Shown piece after piece: positions 12,701 to 25,385 of a DNA stretch of 64,000 nt. The notes under the pieces are model-generated. The model was not told where the DNA came from. It made no database searches and worked only from the letters and a program-made list of their open reading frames with translations. Every line of letters begins with the position of its first letter. Position 1 is the stretch's first letter. Position numbers and translations under genes: made by a program. The stretch is from Syngnathus acus (taxonomy: Eukaryota > Chordata > Actinopteri > Syngnathiformes > Syngnathidae), in the NCBI RefSeq assembly GCF_901709675.1, contig NC_051098.1, positions 6,449,000-6,512,999 on the forward strand, written 5' to 3'.

Positions 12701-15700
12701 CAAATGACACAGGATTATCTGAGGAGCGAGAGATACATGCATCAGCTGCATGTGTTTAATCCCCTAGCCTTTGCATCCTGCCAAAGTACACAGCCGAGAG
12801 TGATTGAATAAGGCTATGGATGTATGCACTTCCAACTGCAATGGGCATCCAACCCAACAAAACAAAGCAACTCAAATGAGAAGCCCAACTTACATATTGT
12901 AACATGACCTGACTAACAGCATGGGTTGACCTAGGCAGCAGGTAACTTACATACAATATGCACAAAATCCACCGATTTTCTACAGATGATTATGTTCAGA
13001 TTCATGGGTGAGCTAAACTTTCCCAGCTGACTTTTTGAGAGAAACAAGTTATGCCTCGGACTGCTCACCAGATACCGACTTAAGTATCCAAAGAAAGGTT
13101 CAAGCCAAACTGGGAAGACAGACTGTGATGCCAATACAAAACAAACACAGAGAACCCTCCAAAATTATTGGAACGGCAAGGTCAATCCCGTTGTTTTTGT
13201 TGGGTACTGAACACATTTGGATTTCAGATATAAAGATAATTCCAGAATTCCATCTTTTATGTCATGGTATTTACATCTACAGTTGATGCGTTAGAGCAGG
13301 GGTTTTCAACTGGTTTTGTCTATTTTTTGTCTAAGAAGCAACTCGTGGACCACTGCTTTGGCGGACTATTTTATTTTGCATTGAAGGAGGACATCTGTAT
13401 GTCTATTTTGGGAAGCTCAGCTACATTTGACATAGTTTTGATGGGTAAATGATTCACAAAATTAGCTGGAAAATAAATCAAGTCTAAATAATAAATCCTT
13501 TCTTTTTAAAAATGTTACAACTATTTTCCATTTCCGATTTTCCGGACCACTTGAGGGCCGCAGACCACCGGTTGATAACCCCTGTGTTAGAGCACTACAA
13601 CAGTTTTTCCCCACAAGAACCGTTGTCAGTTCTTTTGAAGTGCACCGGGAGTTACTTAATTTGTGTCGTCTAAACAGATGGATACAGTCAACTGTTAGGA
13701 GTATTACAAGTGCCTATTGTGGCTTAATTGGACAAGCAGCTTTTATGATAAATGGCACACCACCGATAATGCAAAGGGGGCCGACTTGACTGTCCGATGT
13801 TGCAGCGTTTACACAGCTGAGTTAGCCACCCTATTTGTTTGGGGGTTTTTAATGACATGCAGGACAAATGTACCGTGGTGTAATATTAATCGCTCTCTGA
13901 GTGAGTTGATTTTTGTGAAAACATGAAAAACAAGTTCTGGCACTTAATGTTGCTTTGCTGTTTTCTGCAGTCTTTGAGTAGGAATATTTATGTAAGAGAA
14001 AAATATATATAATGTGCTTATTTTATGATTGCTTCTAAGCCTTTGTAGTTGAGGAGTATGTATTTGAACATTAAACTATATAAAGATGTTTTCTGGACAA
14101 AACTGAAACATGCCCATCAGCCCAAAAATATTAAGATTTGTTTGGTAATAATTGACATTCTGAATAATTGGTTTACAAATGTTTTTTAAAGAACAATAAA
14201 TCTGAAAATATGTGGATAACATTTAAACATTAAAAAATGTAATTTGGGTTAAAAAGCTTTGTAATAAACATAAGAGTGTAACTGCTAAAGTGCTTTTCCG
14301 GCAAATATTATTTAGGGGCTATTTTTTATAAATACAATCCATCATTTAAGTGTGAGTCTGAGCAGGAGCTATTATTCGTGTTTTGCCTAATCAGAGCAGA
14401 GAGGAAGCCTGAATGCCAACAGTGATATGGAACAGTAGTGCCCCCCTTAGTTGAACTCTTGCAAACCATGTTTGTACTACACGCTGATGTTTATTCTGTG
14501 CTCACAACTATGAATTTTTAGCATGATGATGTGAATGTAATGCATATGCAGAAGAACAATGCCTTATGTTTCAAGTACCTTTATCCAGAGTTAAAAAAAG
14601 AAATGAACGCACAATCAAGATCCTATTGGCATAGGAATAGAGGTCAGAGTTTGGAGAGGGGGCTACAGACGAACAGCATCGTTGGGTGAGTGGTTAGTAT
14701 TGTTGTCTCGCAGCAAAACATCCCCTCGTTCAATTCTCGATTGCCCCGCTTGGAACATCCAACTGGTTTGTAGTAGCAAGGGCTCGTCGTGATTTGGACT
14801 GTTTTCAAGAAAATTTCCTCTGCAACACAGCTCGACTACAACATCAGCCTTTCTTCTACTTTTGAAGACTGATTCATCTTTATATCTGTAGTCATTTTCC
14901 TGTCCTCAAATTGTTTATACAAAATTCAGGGTTGCAGATGATCAGGCTTTAGGTCTTAAGGCACAAGCCTGTTTTGTAATAATTTAGTCAATGAAGGTGA
15001 TTTGAATGTCATTTGGTTTTAAAATCAATCATTCTTGAATTCATAAAATAGGACTGTGCACTAATCTATCATGTTAATTTAGCTTCCAATATGCATTATT
15101 ACCACCTCAGTCACAGTCCTATAAACGTTTGCTTGGTCAAAATTGATCTTATGATTAGTTTCTCAGGAATCGCTCATCCAAATGACTCCACACAAGATCT
15201 CACTATCAGAAGCGAACCTTGTAAAATTAGCTTGCATGAAGGGTTACCAACAAAATACACAGAGAAGAGAAAGTGAGAATGTGTGGAGATACAAAGGGTT
15301 AAACAATGACTCAGAGTAATAAAAAAAAAAAACTAGATTTCTCCTTTTAAAGTAAACTGCAATAAACTGACAGAAGGTTCAGCTAACCGAGTCAAGCAGG
15401 TTGTGTGTGAGGTAGACAAAGTAGGCAGGGTTAATTGGCATGTGTCTGTGCATCTTGAGATCATTATTTCTGTTTAAAATCTGCTTTCCTTAACAGGGAA
15501 AGATTTTTACATCAGCACCCACAGTGATGGAGCCCAGACGCAAGGTCAAGAGCAATGCGAACATTCTTGCATGTTTGCATTGCAGATTGCGAGGAGGATT
15601 GACACTGCTGTTCTTTGTAGAATTCTCAAAATGAGGGTGGGAGGGTTACATAAGCTTTAATTACAAATTAAACACACTTTTAGAGATCAAGTAAACATAC

Positions 15701-18700
15701 CAACTATCTTACATACCTCTGTGCGTGTGTGGGATTTTTTTTTTTGCAAAACCAAGTAGAAAATTGGACTACACAAGTGTGCATTGCCTTCTAATGGTGC
15801 CATAAAGCTGGTCCTTATCCCCCTTCTTTCGCCTGGGGATAAATTAAAGCCACACTCCTGGGACCAGGCATACTATCAGGCAACAAGCAGCATATCACGA
15901 CACTCTTCTGTGCTATGCTGGAGGAAATTAGTTCCAATTTTCTTTTTTTTTTTTGCCTGAATGGTTCTAGAATACTGCATAGTATTAAGTTTAGTGTGTA
16001 TGCGTATGCACGGGCGTGGGTGTGTGTTTGTGTGTGTGCGTGTGTGTGTTGTTTCTCAAGTGTAGTCCATGAGTAATGAGGAGTGGGGCTGTTGGGAAGT
16101 GGTAATGACAATGAGCCGGTTACCCCAGGCACATAATTCTGGACGGTGCAAAGTAGTAGTCATAATTATACAAATTATTTATGTTTTAATTATAATTTCC
16201 CCGTGTTGCAAGAAGCGCCTTGGTATTATTGGGTGATTCACTGCAATTGAGTCATGCAATAAATAAATATGGAATGAATGAATGAATGAATGAATGAATG
16301 AATGAATGAATGAATGAATGAATGAATGAATGAATGAATGAATGAATATTAATTTATTGAATATTGAATTACTTGACAGTACTGATATGTGGATTCCAGC
16401 TAATTTTCTCATCACTTGTGACACCTAGAAATTTAACTGTTTAGTATTAATATGCAAAATAATTTAGGATTGGTCAATAGTCTTGTTATACTTTCCTAAG
16501 AATCACTTGTCTTATGGTATTTTTATATTTAACTTAACTAAATGAAGTTGGAAACCAATTGGAAAGCATTTTGCTATAATACTTAAGTATAGTTCTACAG
16601 GATATCATTATTGGTTAAATTACTATGTGAGTCCCATGTGTGTCATTCACAGGCAATCCCATGTGTTTTTTTGAACTATGTTCTTCCTGGTGACTATGTT
16701 TGCCATTATGACCATCGCAACGGGTATTACAGATAGATAACCCATAAAGGTGCCATTTGGCTTCAACATAAATTGCATCAAGTAAAGTCCCACATTACAT
16801 TTAAACTCACTGTGGTTGACATAAGAGGATGAGTCAAGAGCACTATCCCCTCTGCAATAGTGAATTGAGGCCGAGTTATAAATAAAAGTTCACAGAGGTC
16901 ACAGAAGGGAAAATTAGCTTTCTGGTAAATCCTGCACAGGCGTTTTCATGCGTTTGATATTGATGAATGTATGTGTACGTTATGCATAAAATTAATTTAA
17001 CGAGGTTAAAAACTGTAAATGGCGTAAGAAAAACACCAAAGGACATGAGGGAGGAATAGAATCCAATTTTGCATGAGGAGGATGGAGGGGAAAAAAGGTG
17101 TTAATATCTGGCACAGTGAAGTACCTATATCAAAAAATATGTGAGAGCGGAGACATTTATTTGACAAGAGGGAGATGTGATATGAGAATGAGAGTGACAA
17201 ACAACTAGAATTAAAAGAGGCAGAGGTCATGAGCTGGAACGATGTTCCTGCAGTATTAATGAAATACAAAAAGTCAGACATGTGCTGTACACACACACAT
17301 ATTTGTCTTTTTGCTTCTGAAACTCCCAAAAGTCTGTGTGAAGATATAACTAATATTAGTTTCGAACAGGGTTTCCCAAACAAAGGATAACGGTTCCTGC
17401 CATCTTTTGTCCAAGAAAAAAACTAGAAGATATTTCATTGATCATCATGCAGGCACATATTTTTCTGTCAAGTTGTGTTTCCTATTAATCTTTGTTGTAA
17501 CAACATTATTCTGTGTTCCTTATGGAAAAGTCTTGAGCTGAAACATTTTGGTGGTACTATGGTCTCAAACTTTAAAGTGGAAAGTGACCATAATGGGTAT
17601 GCTCCATGTTTTCCTTGGGGGCTGGGGGCATTTGGGGGGCCAATTGTATCTTAAAGGTGTTCACAATCCACTCGTTTGTTTTCCTAACCCCAAAAATTCT
17701 TCTGAAAACATTGGGAAATGTTTAATGTTTTAAATAAAAAACTTCAACCAATCCACAAAGAACAGTGTTAATAGAAATGACGGCTGTGGGGGATTTTTAG
17801 TAACCTGTACTCAAGATCTATCAATTTTTTTAGTCAACTATGTAATGTATACAAAACCTCAAATCCCACCAAAAACATTGTGGATTTCTGTATACCTGCT
17901 GATGAGACCTGACGTCTCTCGGTCCACAAACTGACCCTGTCGTCGTGCTTTGCCGTGTTGTCTGGGGACAACAGCATGTATCACACAGAGGGAGATGAGG
18001 TGGCGCTAGCGAGACAGAGACATAATTGTCAAATATAGCGCACACAGCCTAGCGACTGGCCCGTTGCTGAGATATGCCAGCGTGTCCACCATATTTGAAT
18101 GTATCATTTGTGCCCTGTAAAATAAATCAAGTCAGTGGACTTGACTTTATAAAGCGCCTTTCTACCAAGTTTGTAAAGTTAATGCCGTTCATCTCCTTCT
18201 TAATCAGTAGGGCTTTTATGACATTGGCCCACCCTTTGCTGCTAATACAGCTTCAACTTTCCAGGGAAGACTTTCCACATACCCAAGGAGTGTGTTTATG
18301 GGATTTTTTTTTTTTTTATCATTCTTCCATTTATGAGGTACCGCACAGGTTGGATGAGAAGGCCTTGTTCTCAGTTTTTGCTCTAATGCATTCCAGAGGT
18401 TCTCTATTGGGTTGGGGCCAGGAGTTAAAAATGTGATACATGGCCACAAACATGTTGAAAAAGAAAAGAGCCATCCCCTTTGTGTTTTCTACAGTAGTGT
18501 CATATTAAGCCCTACAAATTAAGAATGGGATGCAAGTCAATGCTAGTGAATGAATACTTTGGTAATACAGCAAAACAGATAGGCACCTAAAATAACATAG
18601 CACATGTTACCTTCAATCTGATGATTCTTCATGTTTAAGCCCATACTGTACCTCCATGTGTCAATATTTATCACAGTTGGGATTTTAAAGGCATGTCGTG

Positions 18701-21700
18701 CGGTTACAAATGTCACCGCAATTTTGAGGTGTCAAATTGGAGAACATCTTGGAATTTTGACCTATACAAGCTTGTTTGAGGATATTTTTAGCTGAACCCG
18801 GTGAGATAATCGAAAAAGGAATTCCCTGAGTACAGCTGACAAAATGAAAGGACCCATGCAACAACTAATATGGCAAAAAAAACAAAAAAAAGTGGCCTTT
18901 CTGGTGAGTACTGACATTCTGGGCAGGCTTCGTATGTATATTCCTTGAAAGCCAACTGTACTCCTTTTTTTGTGAGGTTCTTAAATATTTACCTTTAAGT
19001 GTGCAATAGAGGAGACTGCCTGGAAATTAAACTACAATTTCAGAAAAAAAAGAAAGAAATAGTATTACTTTGAAATACTGTGACTGATGACTTACCAGTT
19101 ACAGGTTCATCCTTCAGCACTCGGATCTTCAACTTGCCTGCTGACGATTGCTGGAAACAGGGAACAAACAGTTTAAGCTTGCAACAAAAGGCTGCCCTGC
19201 AAAGATATAGTTTTGTTTGCAAACCCCTTGGGTGGCATATTTGCTTGCGAGTTCAATTGGTTCATCATTCATTTCCAAACGTCAGAATAGGTTCATTGTA
19301 ACTAAGGTCGATTGACTGCATATTTGTCAGTTACTTTAAAGCAATCCAAAGTGAACATCTTGGAAGTGCATCAAAAATATATTCAATTAAAGTTCGACCC
19401 AATAGCATGTCACCACAGGATCAAAATGAGTACTTTTACCGGGTGGCATTAGTTTCATGTATCTAAATAGATACATCTACTAAATTCTTGTGAGCATAGA
19501 TTCAACAAGCAAACAAAATTAGTACCTTTTGGTTTTTCTTGGCGCCTTGCGTCAAAGCACTGCTGCTTATCGATGCTAATTGTTCTGATTTCCGATAAAA
19601 GGTTCCTGGTTGCCTAAACGAAGAGAAGCAACAAGAGGGTATTGGGTAGTTTAGCTTAGATAATCAATCATACAAACCTAAATTCATTTAATAGTACTTT
19701 ATCAGAGCTGTATCCTTTTATAAATATTTTGGATTCTTGAATTTTTCCTTTTTGAAACACTCCCTCACGCGTCCCAAATTAGCTTTACTCATTGGTTTAA
19801 TCATGTCTCAGGTAGCCTTTTCCTGTTCAGTATCTTAGCCAACTGAAACTATCACATTCTGTGTTCCGTCAACCTATGTATATGTCTCTCAGTTTTGTTC
19901 CGTAGTTGGTGTCTCATATCCACACTGTTGTATAATTTACTCACAGATAGACTTGTTCATTTTATCTCACTTTTGTCACTATTAAATTCACTGAAATTGG
20001 ACATACGGTGGAAGCGTATTGTTGGACAAATAAAGTGTGCTTGTTCTTTTGATTTCTAACTTCATGCTGTGATTTGATCCATTTGCCACCAGTACACAGA
20101 GTCGGTGATGTTATTTCAGGGACAGATACAGTACCAAAAGGCAATATAGTCAAAGGAAGAAACATCCTCACAACTCAATTCGATTAAATTCAGTTTTTTT
20201 TCTAAAGGTATTGCACTCAAAGACATAGGTTCACAACAAATGAAATGACTTGAGAGCTATAGTAAATAAAAACGCAATCCTAGAAAACAGCATATTCAAT
20301 GTATAAATTATATGAATATATTAATTAGTACATTAATTTATGTACTTGATTAAGTATCATCAAGGGAAACGTAATGTAGCTACAGTATCATCCTTCAGCA
20401 CATCTGACCTTTTTGCGAATTTGTAACTACTGCTAAGAAAAAGAATTGGATTACTTTAAAAAGTATCATTTTTTGACAAGCTGAATTCAACACTAACTGC
20501 TCAAAACCACAGAGAAGTATGTTTCTGTGGCAAAAACATAATGCAGCAGGACTTCTAAATTTGAATAAAGAGTTTTGTGAAGATGCAAAAATGGATTCTT
20601 CATTTAGATGGGAGTTATTCATGCTCATTGTATTGAATTATTTATGCTACTGTGAAGGCTGTTTATTTTTGGTTGAGCTGGCAACCTGTCACAGAAAGTC
20701 AAACAATATGCGTGTGTAAAAGAATGTGCGTTTAAATGTGACGACAGACTTGCCAACTCCCTGAACTCTGTTGGTGTGTTATTATGCTGACACTGAGGGT
20801 GGGCGTCAGGTAATCACCTCAGCGCCATCTCCCTGGCAACTGACTGTCGCCAAGGGAGACAGCCGAGGCACACCTATGCTGGGGTAGGGTGACAAGTTGT
20901 CGCTTCAGGACATGCGCGACACAAATAAGGTGTTGGGAATCTTGGTGGACTTTGCATTAGCAAATATCTCATTATCTAATCCACAGACAGATTCACTTAC
21001 ATCTCGGCGCACAAGTAGGTTGCGTTCACAGATTCAACAAGGACACATTCATTGTTTATCTACCTTACAAACACAGAGAGGTTCCGGCTCAAAATATCAG
21101 AGTGCTTTCTACTTGGTGTAACACATTTGATTAAATAATATCAAAGAAGGCTGCACTTCATACATGATAAAACATGCCCACTCTTCAACTTTCCAATGCT
21201 GCCTCTGACTTAATCTCCAACAAACGTTCAGCCTGGTACCATATTGATCGCATCGAAAAAGGTGCCCTTTAATAATATAGGAGGGGGGGAAGGATTTTTG
21301 TTTAAGACAAGGGATAAGAGAGCCAATAGTATCTACAATCCAAAGCCGAAAGTCAAAGCCACATTAAAGCTGGAAGTCGGGCGGCCCAATCATAGAAGGA
21401 TGTACTACATTTGCCCCAAGCCATCGGACTGACTTTATTGTGTCGTCGTCACAAAGCGCTTACACCACATCTCCTCACAGCAAACTAAATTTGTACATCT
21501 ATTCGTTGGGGCCCAATAACTGAATCCGCCTCTAATACAAGGATAAGCCATCCATCTACTCTGGGAGCAGTGTGATCTTGGGGACAAGCAAAGAGAAAAA
21601 CAAAGCGGTGCATAACACGGATACACAACAACACGCACAGCTTGAGGATAAATCACAGCTTGAAGATTTGCAGGGAAGGCTTGTCAAAGATGCACTCCTG

Positions 21701-24026
21701 TTGTACTGAGGACAATTTAGAGAGGGAACTGAAAGGATTTCATTCTAAGAAGCCTGCCTGTCATAAAGCAGAAAATGAAGGTTTTATACATTGCCAATCA
21801 GTAACGGACAGATGAGATGATTGGGGCACAATGCGAAACTACATGACGTTTCCAAAAGCATGTGGGTGAAATGTGTTATGGTCTGATGAAATCAAGTCGG
21901 TAATCCTAATTCAAAACTGGGTGGTTGGCACAGGAACAACAGTGCATGTGATCATAGGAACTTTATACCCGCAGGTACGAGTTGCTAACCTCGGTTTCTA
22001 TTATTCATAGTGAAGTGAATTATAAACACAATACTAGAATATTTTTATGTTGCAGTCTCATTTCATGAAATTTAAATTCTTTATCAAAATGTTTGGTACT
22101 TTATATCAGTGTGTTCGTCGTTTACAATATAGCTAACATAAGCCAACCATTACATTTGAAGAACAAGGCGGTGCGGCGAAGTTACCACAGAACATAAGGC
22201 CAATGCGAGACAAAATTAAATGTTGTGATTTATGGAGTGCTGTATCAAAATCACACAGGCAGCTGTGCCCACACCATGCATCATGAAGCCAGTGAAGCTG
22301 TAAATGTTGCAGTATTTCAACATGACATCGAGCGCTATGTTCATGTGTTATCTGTTTAGCTGCAACACAGCACTCTCCCCATATTGATTTATAGCTCATT
22401 TATTAGAATTGGATGTTGGACCTCCAGTTATGCAGCCTCATTCAGCTGACTTACGTTTAAAAGCAGACTGGTCACGGTCAATAATGAGAAAATTTTGAAG
22501 GAGGAAAAAAACCATTGGGTGGGAATTGATCTCAAGGTCAATGCCATAAAGTCAGTGACGTGAACTACTATACTATCAATCTTCAAATGTGTCTTCCTCT
22601 GCTGGATTTTTTTTCTCAGCAACCATCACTGTTTTGTGTGTTACAACTGGTGAAATGGGCAATTTCTCTGCACTTAACTATAAGCCTCTTAAGTCTCTGA
22701 TCCCTCTCTTTAGCCCATCTAATTATAGCCCATCAACATGTCAGATTCAGTATAATGTTATTTTCCTATTACAGGAAGAAAAAAAACGAATGTAGTCTCA
22801 CATGGTGGCCATTATTCACTTAGTTCCAGTCTATATAGAGTAAAAAAATATTTTCTATCTTTGTATTAGAAACAACACGTAAACAGCTTGTGTAACAGTG
22901 GGAATTCATCATCTCGTCAAAATTACTCAGTGTACAGGCATTAATGTCTAAAACACTGGCAAGAATATCGAGTCAAAATGACTGAATTGTGCCCAAAGTG
23001 TCAATATTTTCTGTGGCCCCCATTATTTTTTCATCACTGCATTTATACGCTTGGGCATAGAGCTTCACAGGCTGCCACTGAAATCCTCCTCCACTCCTTT
23101 AGGACATTCCAGAGCTGGTGGATGTTACATACTTTGTGCTTCACCTTAGTTCTAAATGCCCCACAGATTCTCAATGGGGTTGGGGTCTGGATCCATGCTT
23201 GGCCAGATACCTGATATCCTATGCTATGTAAGTAAACAAACACTGCCACTGTTTGAGGAAATACAGCTATCTCTAAGACTTTGAAGAAAATTCAATTATT
23301 TTATTTTCCAATATTATTCTGCTCTTTGTCTCTGGTTGCATTTCCAACTGTCCTTTCCCACTTCTCTTGACTTTTACAGGTTGCTTTTATCTCCACCACA
23401 AAAGCTGAACCATTGATACTCACCCTCTCTCGCCTTTCTCTCTTCTCATACTGTCTTTCAGTTTTTGCAGTTTCTCTTCCAGCTCATTGCTCTGCTGGGC
23501 CAGAGTCACTGTCTCCAACTGCAGGCCTTGTGGGTTCCTAGGGTAACACACACACACGCACGGACGCACACACACACCCGCGTTTATGAAGCCAGTCAAT
23601 GATAGTCAATCATACAAATGATGCACTCAATCAGATTAGCAAGCCAAGCTCTCATCAATATGTTCAATCCATCCACTGCGCAGATCCCTGTTGCCACGGC
23701 TGATCAATATTTTCATCAGTTAGTCACAGGATGAGTGTAGCAAGCATCAATTCACTCAATTACTGACTGGCAAATGAAAAAGTATACATGGACGTTGGAC
23801 TACATTTCACAGTAAGTACTATGGAGCGACCAAACATGCTGAACTGCAAACTTTTACAATGATGCCCACAAAATGAATTGTACATCCACATAACCAAGTA
23901 ACAAGTGACTCAGATGTATATTTTTTAAAGTCATATCTGATGTGACATTGATGTTATCTCATCTTACCTCGCACTGAATTGTAAAGATTTTGTTTTGGAA
24001 AGTACCGCAAAGTCTTTTAAATTCAT
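9793..24026 (-). CDS. zbbx: Zinc finger B-box domain-containing protein (ZBBX), partial: six exons identified, central and 3' exons missing
   Basis: Exons: 23968-24026 (ATG at 24026-24024, G at -3), 23424-23537, 19526-19613, 19096-19150, 10894-11104 and 9793-9925. The first four join in phase and encode 105 residues: an N-terminal MNLKDFAVL motif typical of ZBBX, a coiled coil (LAQQSNELEEKLQKLKDSM) and a basic segment (GKLKIRVLKDEP). The last two join in phase and encode FDEEESARSFQEALKDWR and NIAVEVAFPESSRTYLDRLL, matching ZBBX segments downstream of the B-box. Exon four ends in phase 1 but the exon at 11104 needs phase 0, so at least one exon lies in 11105-19095, presumably with the B-box cysteines; none with a clear Cys/His pattern was found. 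The exon at 9793 ends in phase 2, so more exons lie below it. ZBBX is a B-box zinc-finger protein expressed in multiciliated cells; its molecular role is poorly known. Confidence 0.85.
10345..10360 (+). repeat. Poly-G tract (16 G)
   Basis: Homopolymer in the short zbbx intron between the exons at 10894 and 9925. A similar poly-C/CA tract lies at 62431-62460 in pdcd10. Confidence 0.9.
12503..12516 (+). promoter_or_regulatory. CTCF core motif match
   Basis: CCACTAGATGGCAG matches every position of the CTCF core CCASYAGRKGGCRS. It lies in the large zbbx intron. Such motifs in fish are often carried by repeats, so occupancy is unproven. Confidence 0.45.
13297..13584. mobile_element. Non-autonomous hAT MITE with 8-bp target-site duplication
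   Basis: The left end CAGGGGTTTTCAACTGGT pairs with the complement of the right end, CAGGGGTTATCAACCGGT. The flanks CGTTAGAG (13289-13296) and TGTTAGAG (13585-13592) differ at one position and are 8 bp long, as for hAT elements. At 288 bp with no transposase it is non-autonomous. It lies in the large zbbx intron. Confidence 0.75.
14681..14760 (+). mobile_element. Truncated tRNA-derived SINE head
   Basis: It contains an A-box-like GGTGAGTGGTTAGTATTG and a B-box-like GTTCAATTC in the order and spacing of the tRNA-related heads of teleost SINEs, followed by a diverged GATTGCCCCGCTTGGAAC. No tail or duplication was found. It does not fold as an intact tRNA. Confidence 0.45.
16272..16347 (+). repeat. 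(GAAT)19 tetranucleotide microsatellite
   Basis: Nineteen uninterrupted GAAT units in the large zbbx intron; likely polymorphic. The His-Ser-Phe-Ile repeat frame on the minus strand is an artefact of it. Confidence 0.97.
17896..17961 (-). CDS. Candidate missing zbbx exon (tentative)
   Basis: A 66-nt GC-richer block has acceptor TGTTGTCCCCAG and donor GTATAC on the minus strand and is open in all three frames. It lies inside the zbbx gap where at least one exon must exist. Entered in the phase left by the exon at 19096 it reads TAKHDDRVSLWTERRQVSSA. It contains no B-box cysteine pattern and returns phase 1, so alone it does not solve the gap. Confidence 0.2.
18210..18430 (-). pseudogene. Tc1/mariner-like transposase C-terminal remnant
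   Basis: The minus strand encodes PGPNPIENLWNALEQKL and, further on, ESLPWKVEAVLAAKGGP. These match the DxNPIENLW motif around the last catalytic acidic residue and the C-terminal (P)RRVEAVxxAKGG motif of Tc1-like transposases. The A-rich tract between them is degenerate and there is no N-terminal DNA-binding or catalytic half, so it is a dead fragment. Confidence 0.65.
22985..23200 (-). pseudogene. Second Tc1-like transposase remnant, more decayed
   Basis: On the minus strand DPNPIENLWGI is followed, through several stops and a frame change, by MPKRINAVMKK. The order and spacing are those of the Tc1-like transposase C-terminus. Stop codons throughout make it a pseudogene. It is a different copy from the one at 18.2 kb, judging from the sequence differences. 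Confidence 0.6.
23545..23580 (+). repeat. (CA)n microsatellite beside the zbbx second-exon acceptor
   Basis: Interrupted CA/CG run. On the minus strand it is a GT-rich tract ending eight bases before the acceptor of exon 23424-23537, where a polypyrimidine tract would normally be. Confidence 0.9.
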
Positions 24027-25218
24027 GTCTCCTCGTGGGCTGGGAGGCCTTCGTCTTTTTACCAGGAGATTACATCTGCAATAAGATCAAACAGTCATGC
24101 CATTGAGTATATATGAACACGCTCACTTCGAACTAGCTCACACTCGCTACAGCACCACTGTCTCTGACTACTAAACGGATGCTGCTGAGGAAGCGTGACC
24201 AGAGCAGACAGATTTGCCAAAAGCTATGCAAGGTAGTTAAAACAACTGGCAGTAACTGTTTAAAGGGCTATTGAGAAATTAGTTAAGTGAGGCATATTAG
24301 GTATATTGTTATAACGAGAGCAGGGAAATTGCCAACAACATAGATCTAAAACACTATCTAAAACATAATGGCTTTGGAATGAGGGTTGTTAAGTTTCACT
24401 CAAAGGGTGGAGGAATTAAAAAAAAAGAAAAAGCAAATGGTAAATTTTCACCTCTGATTCTACAACATTATTAATATTAAAAAAAACATCAGTTGACCTA
24501 TATTCCATAGTGCTTGTCTTTATTAGAGTGGAATGGGTGAACTGTACGAGGCCAGATATAAGCAAAGAAGCATTGACTCACATTCACACATGGACTATTT
24601 AGAAAGCCTTCGATAAACCGAATGTGATTATGGGAGGAAACCAAAGTTGGTCCAAGCTAAAACTAGAACAAAGACTGTGAGCGAGACGGACCACTTTCCA
24701 TGCAAACATGTGGATCAGTAGTAAGATCAGTAAATTCTATTGCACAAGAACATTTCTTTGCAGGTGTGCATTTCAATTGATCGGGATTGATTTAAATCCC
24801 TCGAATATCCAACATACCAAAAAAACACCTATTGATGGAAAAAGCAGGGGGAAAAAACAAGAAAGATAATACCTGTCACTCTTTGTAAACTGGATTACCC
24901 TGGTTTGTTGTGATATTCACATTGCTAATAGTCCACTGGGCTGAAATTGTAAATTTTAAACCATACGCCTTTAAATAAATAACTTGGCTATTAGTGTGAG
25001 CGGAATTGAAGAAGGAAAACTGAGATACGGCAAATAAACAAACCGAATGTCACATAAAAACAAACAGGTATAGTAAAGCTGCCGAGTCGCTAGGGCAAAT
25101 TATTACATCACTGGCACACGAATATTAAGTCACTCTAAAACATAATATTTAGTCTCTCTAAAACATATTGTAACATGATGGCACACAAAGTTTCTTCGTG
25201 CATACGACGATTAAAAAA

Positions 25219-25232
25219 AACGTCATGGTAAC
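25219..25232 (+). promoter_or_regulatory. Second X-box-like motif just inside zbbx intron 1
   Basis: AACGTCATGGTAAC matches 13 of 14 positions of RTHNYYWTRRNRAC. It lies 126 bp from the perfect X-box and 18 bp past the predicted exon-1 donor. Paired X-boxes are common in ciliary promoters; function here is inferred. Confidence 0.4.
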
Positions 25233-25250
25233 TCCATGGATTAAACTCAC

Positions 25251-25310
25251 CTGACGTGATGAGAACTGATGTAGTCCTCCTTCAATATTAAAACGTTTTA
25301 TTCAAGTTGT
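25251..25310 (-). other. zbbx: Probable 5' non-coding exon 1 of zbbx (right end estimated)
   Basis: A consensus donor, CAG followed by GTGAGT, sits at 25251/25250 on the minus strand, 1.2 kb upstream of the exon carrying the zbbx start codon. That next exon has an acceptor at 24075. The sequence before the donor has no useful open frame, as expected for a leader. The transcription start is not visible; the right boundary is a guess. Confidence 0.45.
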
Positions 25311-25357
25311 CATATAAACTTGTCGTATGTCGTTTGCCGGAAGAAATGTTGTTTTGT

Positions 25358-25371
25358 GTTTCCATGACTAC
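25358..25371 (-). promoter_or_regulatory. X-box (RFX-binding) motif upstream of zbbx
   Basis: GTAGTCATGGAAAC on the minus strand matches all 14 positions of the X-box consensus RTHNYYWTRRNRAC, and its complement matches 13 of 14. It lies about 105 bp upstream of the predicted exon-1 donor of zbbx. RFX factors bind such sites in ciliary gene promoters (established). A few matches to this consensus are expected by chance in 64 kb, so position is the real argument. Confidence 0.55.
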
Positions 25372-25385
25372 CAGAGCATGTGATC

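Noticed and set aside
14681-14760. Possible tRNA gene
   Set aside because: Box A/B-like words are present but no cloverleaf or acceptor stem can be formed; better explained as a SINE head fragment.
16179-16424. His-Ser-Phe-Ile repeat frame
   Set aside because: Product of the (GAAT)19 microsatellite.
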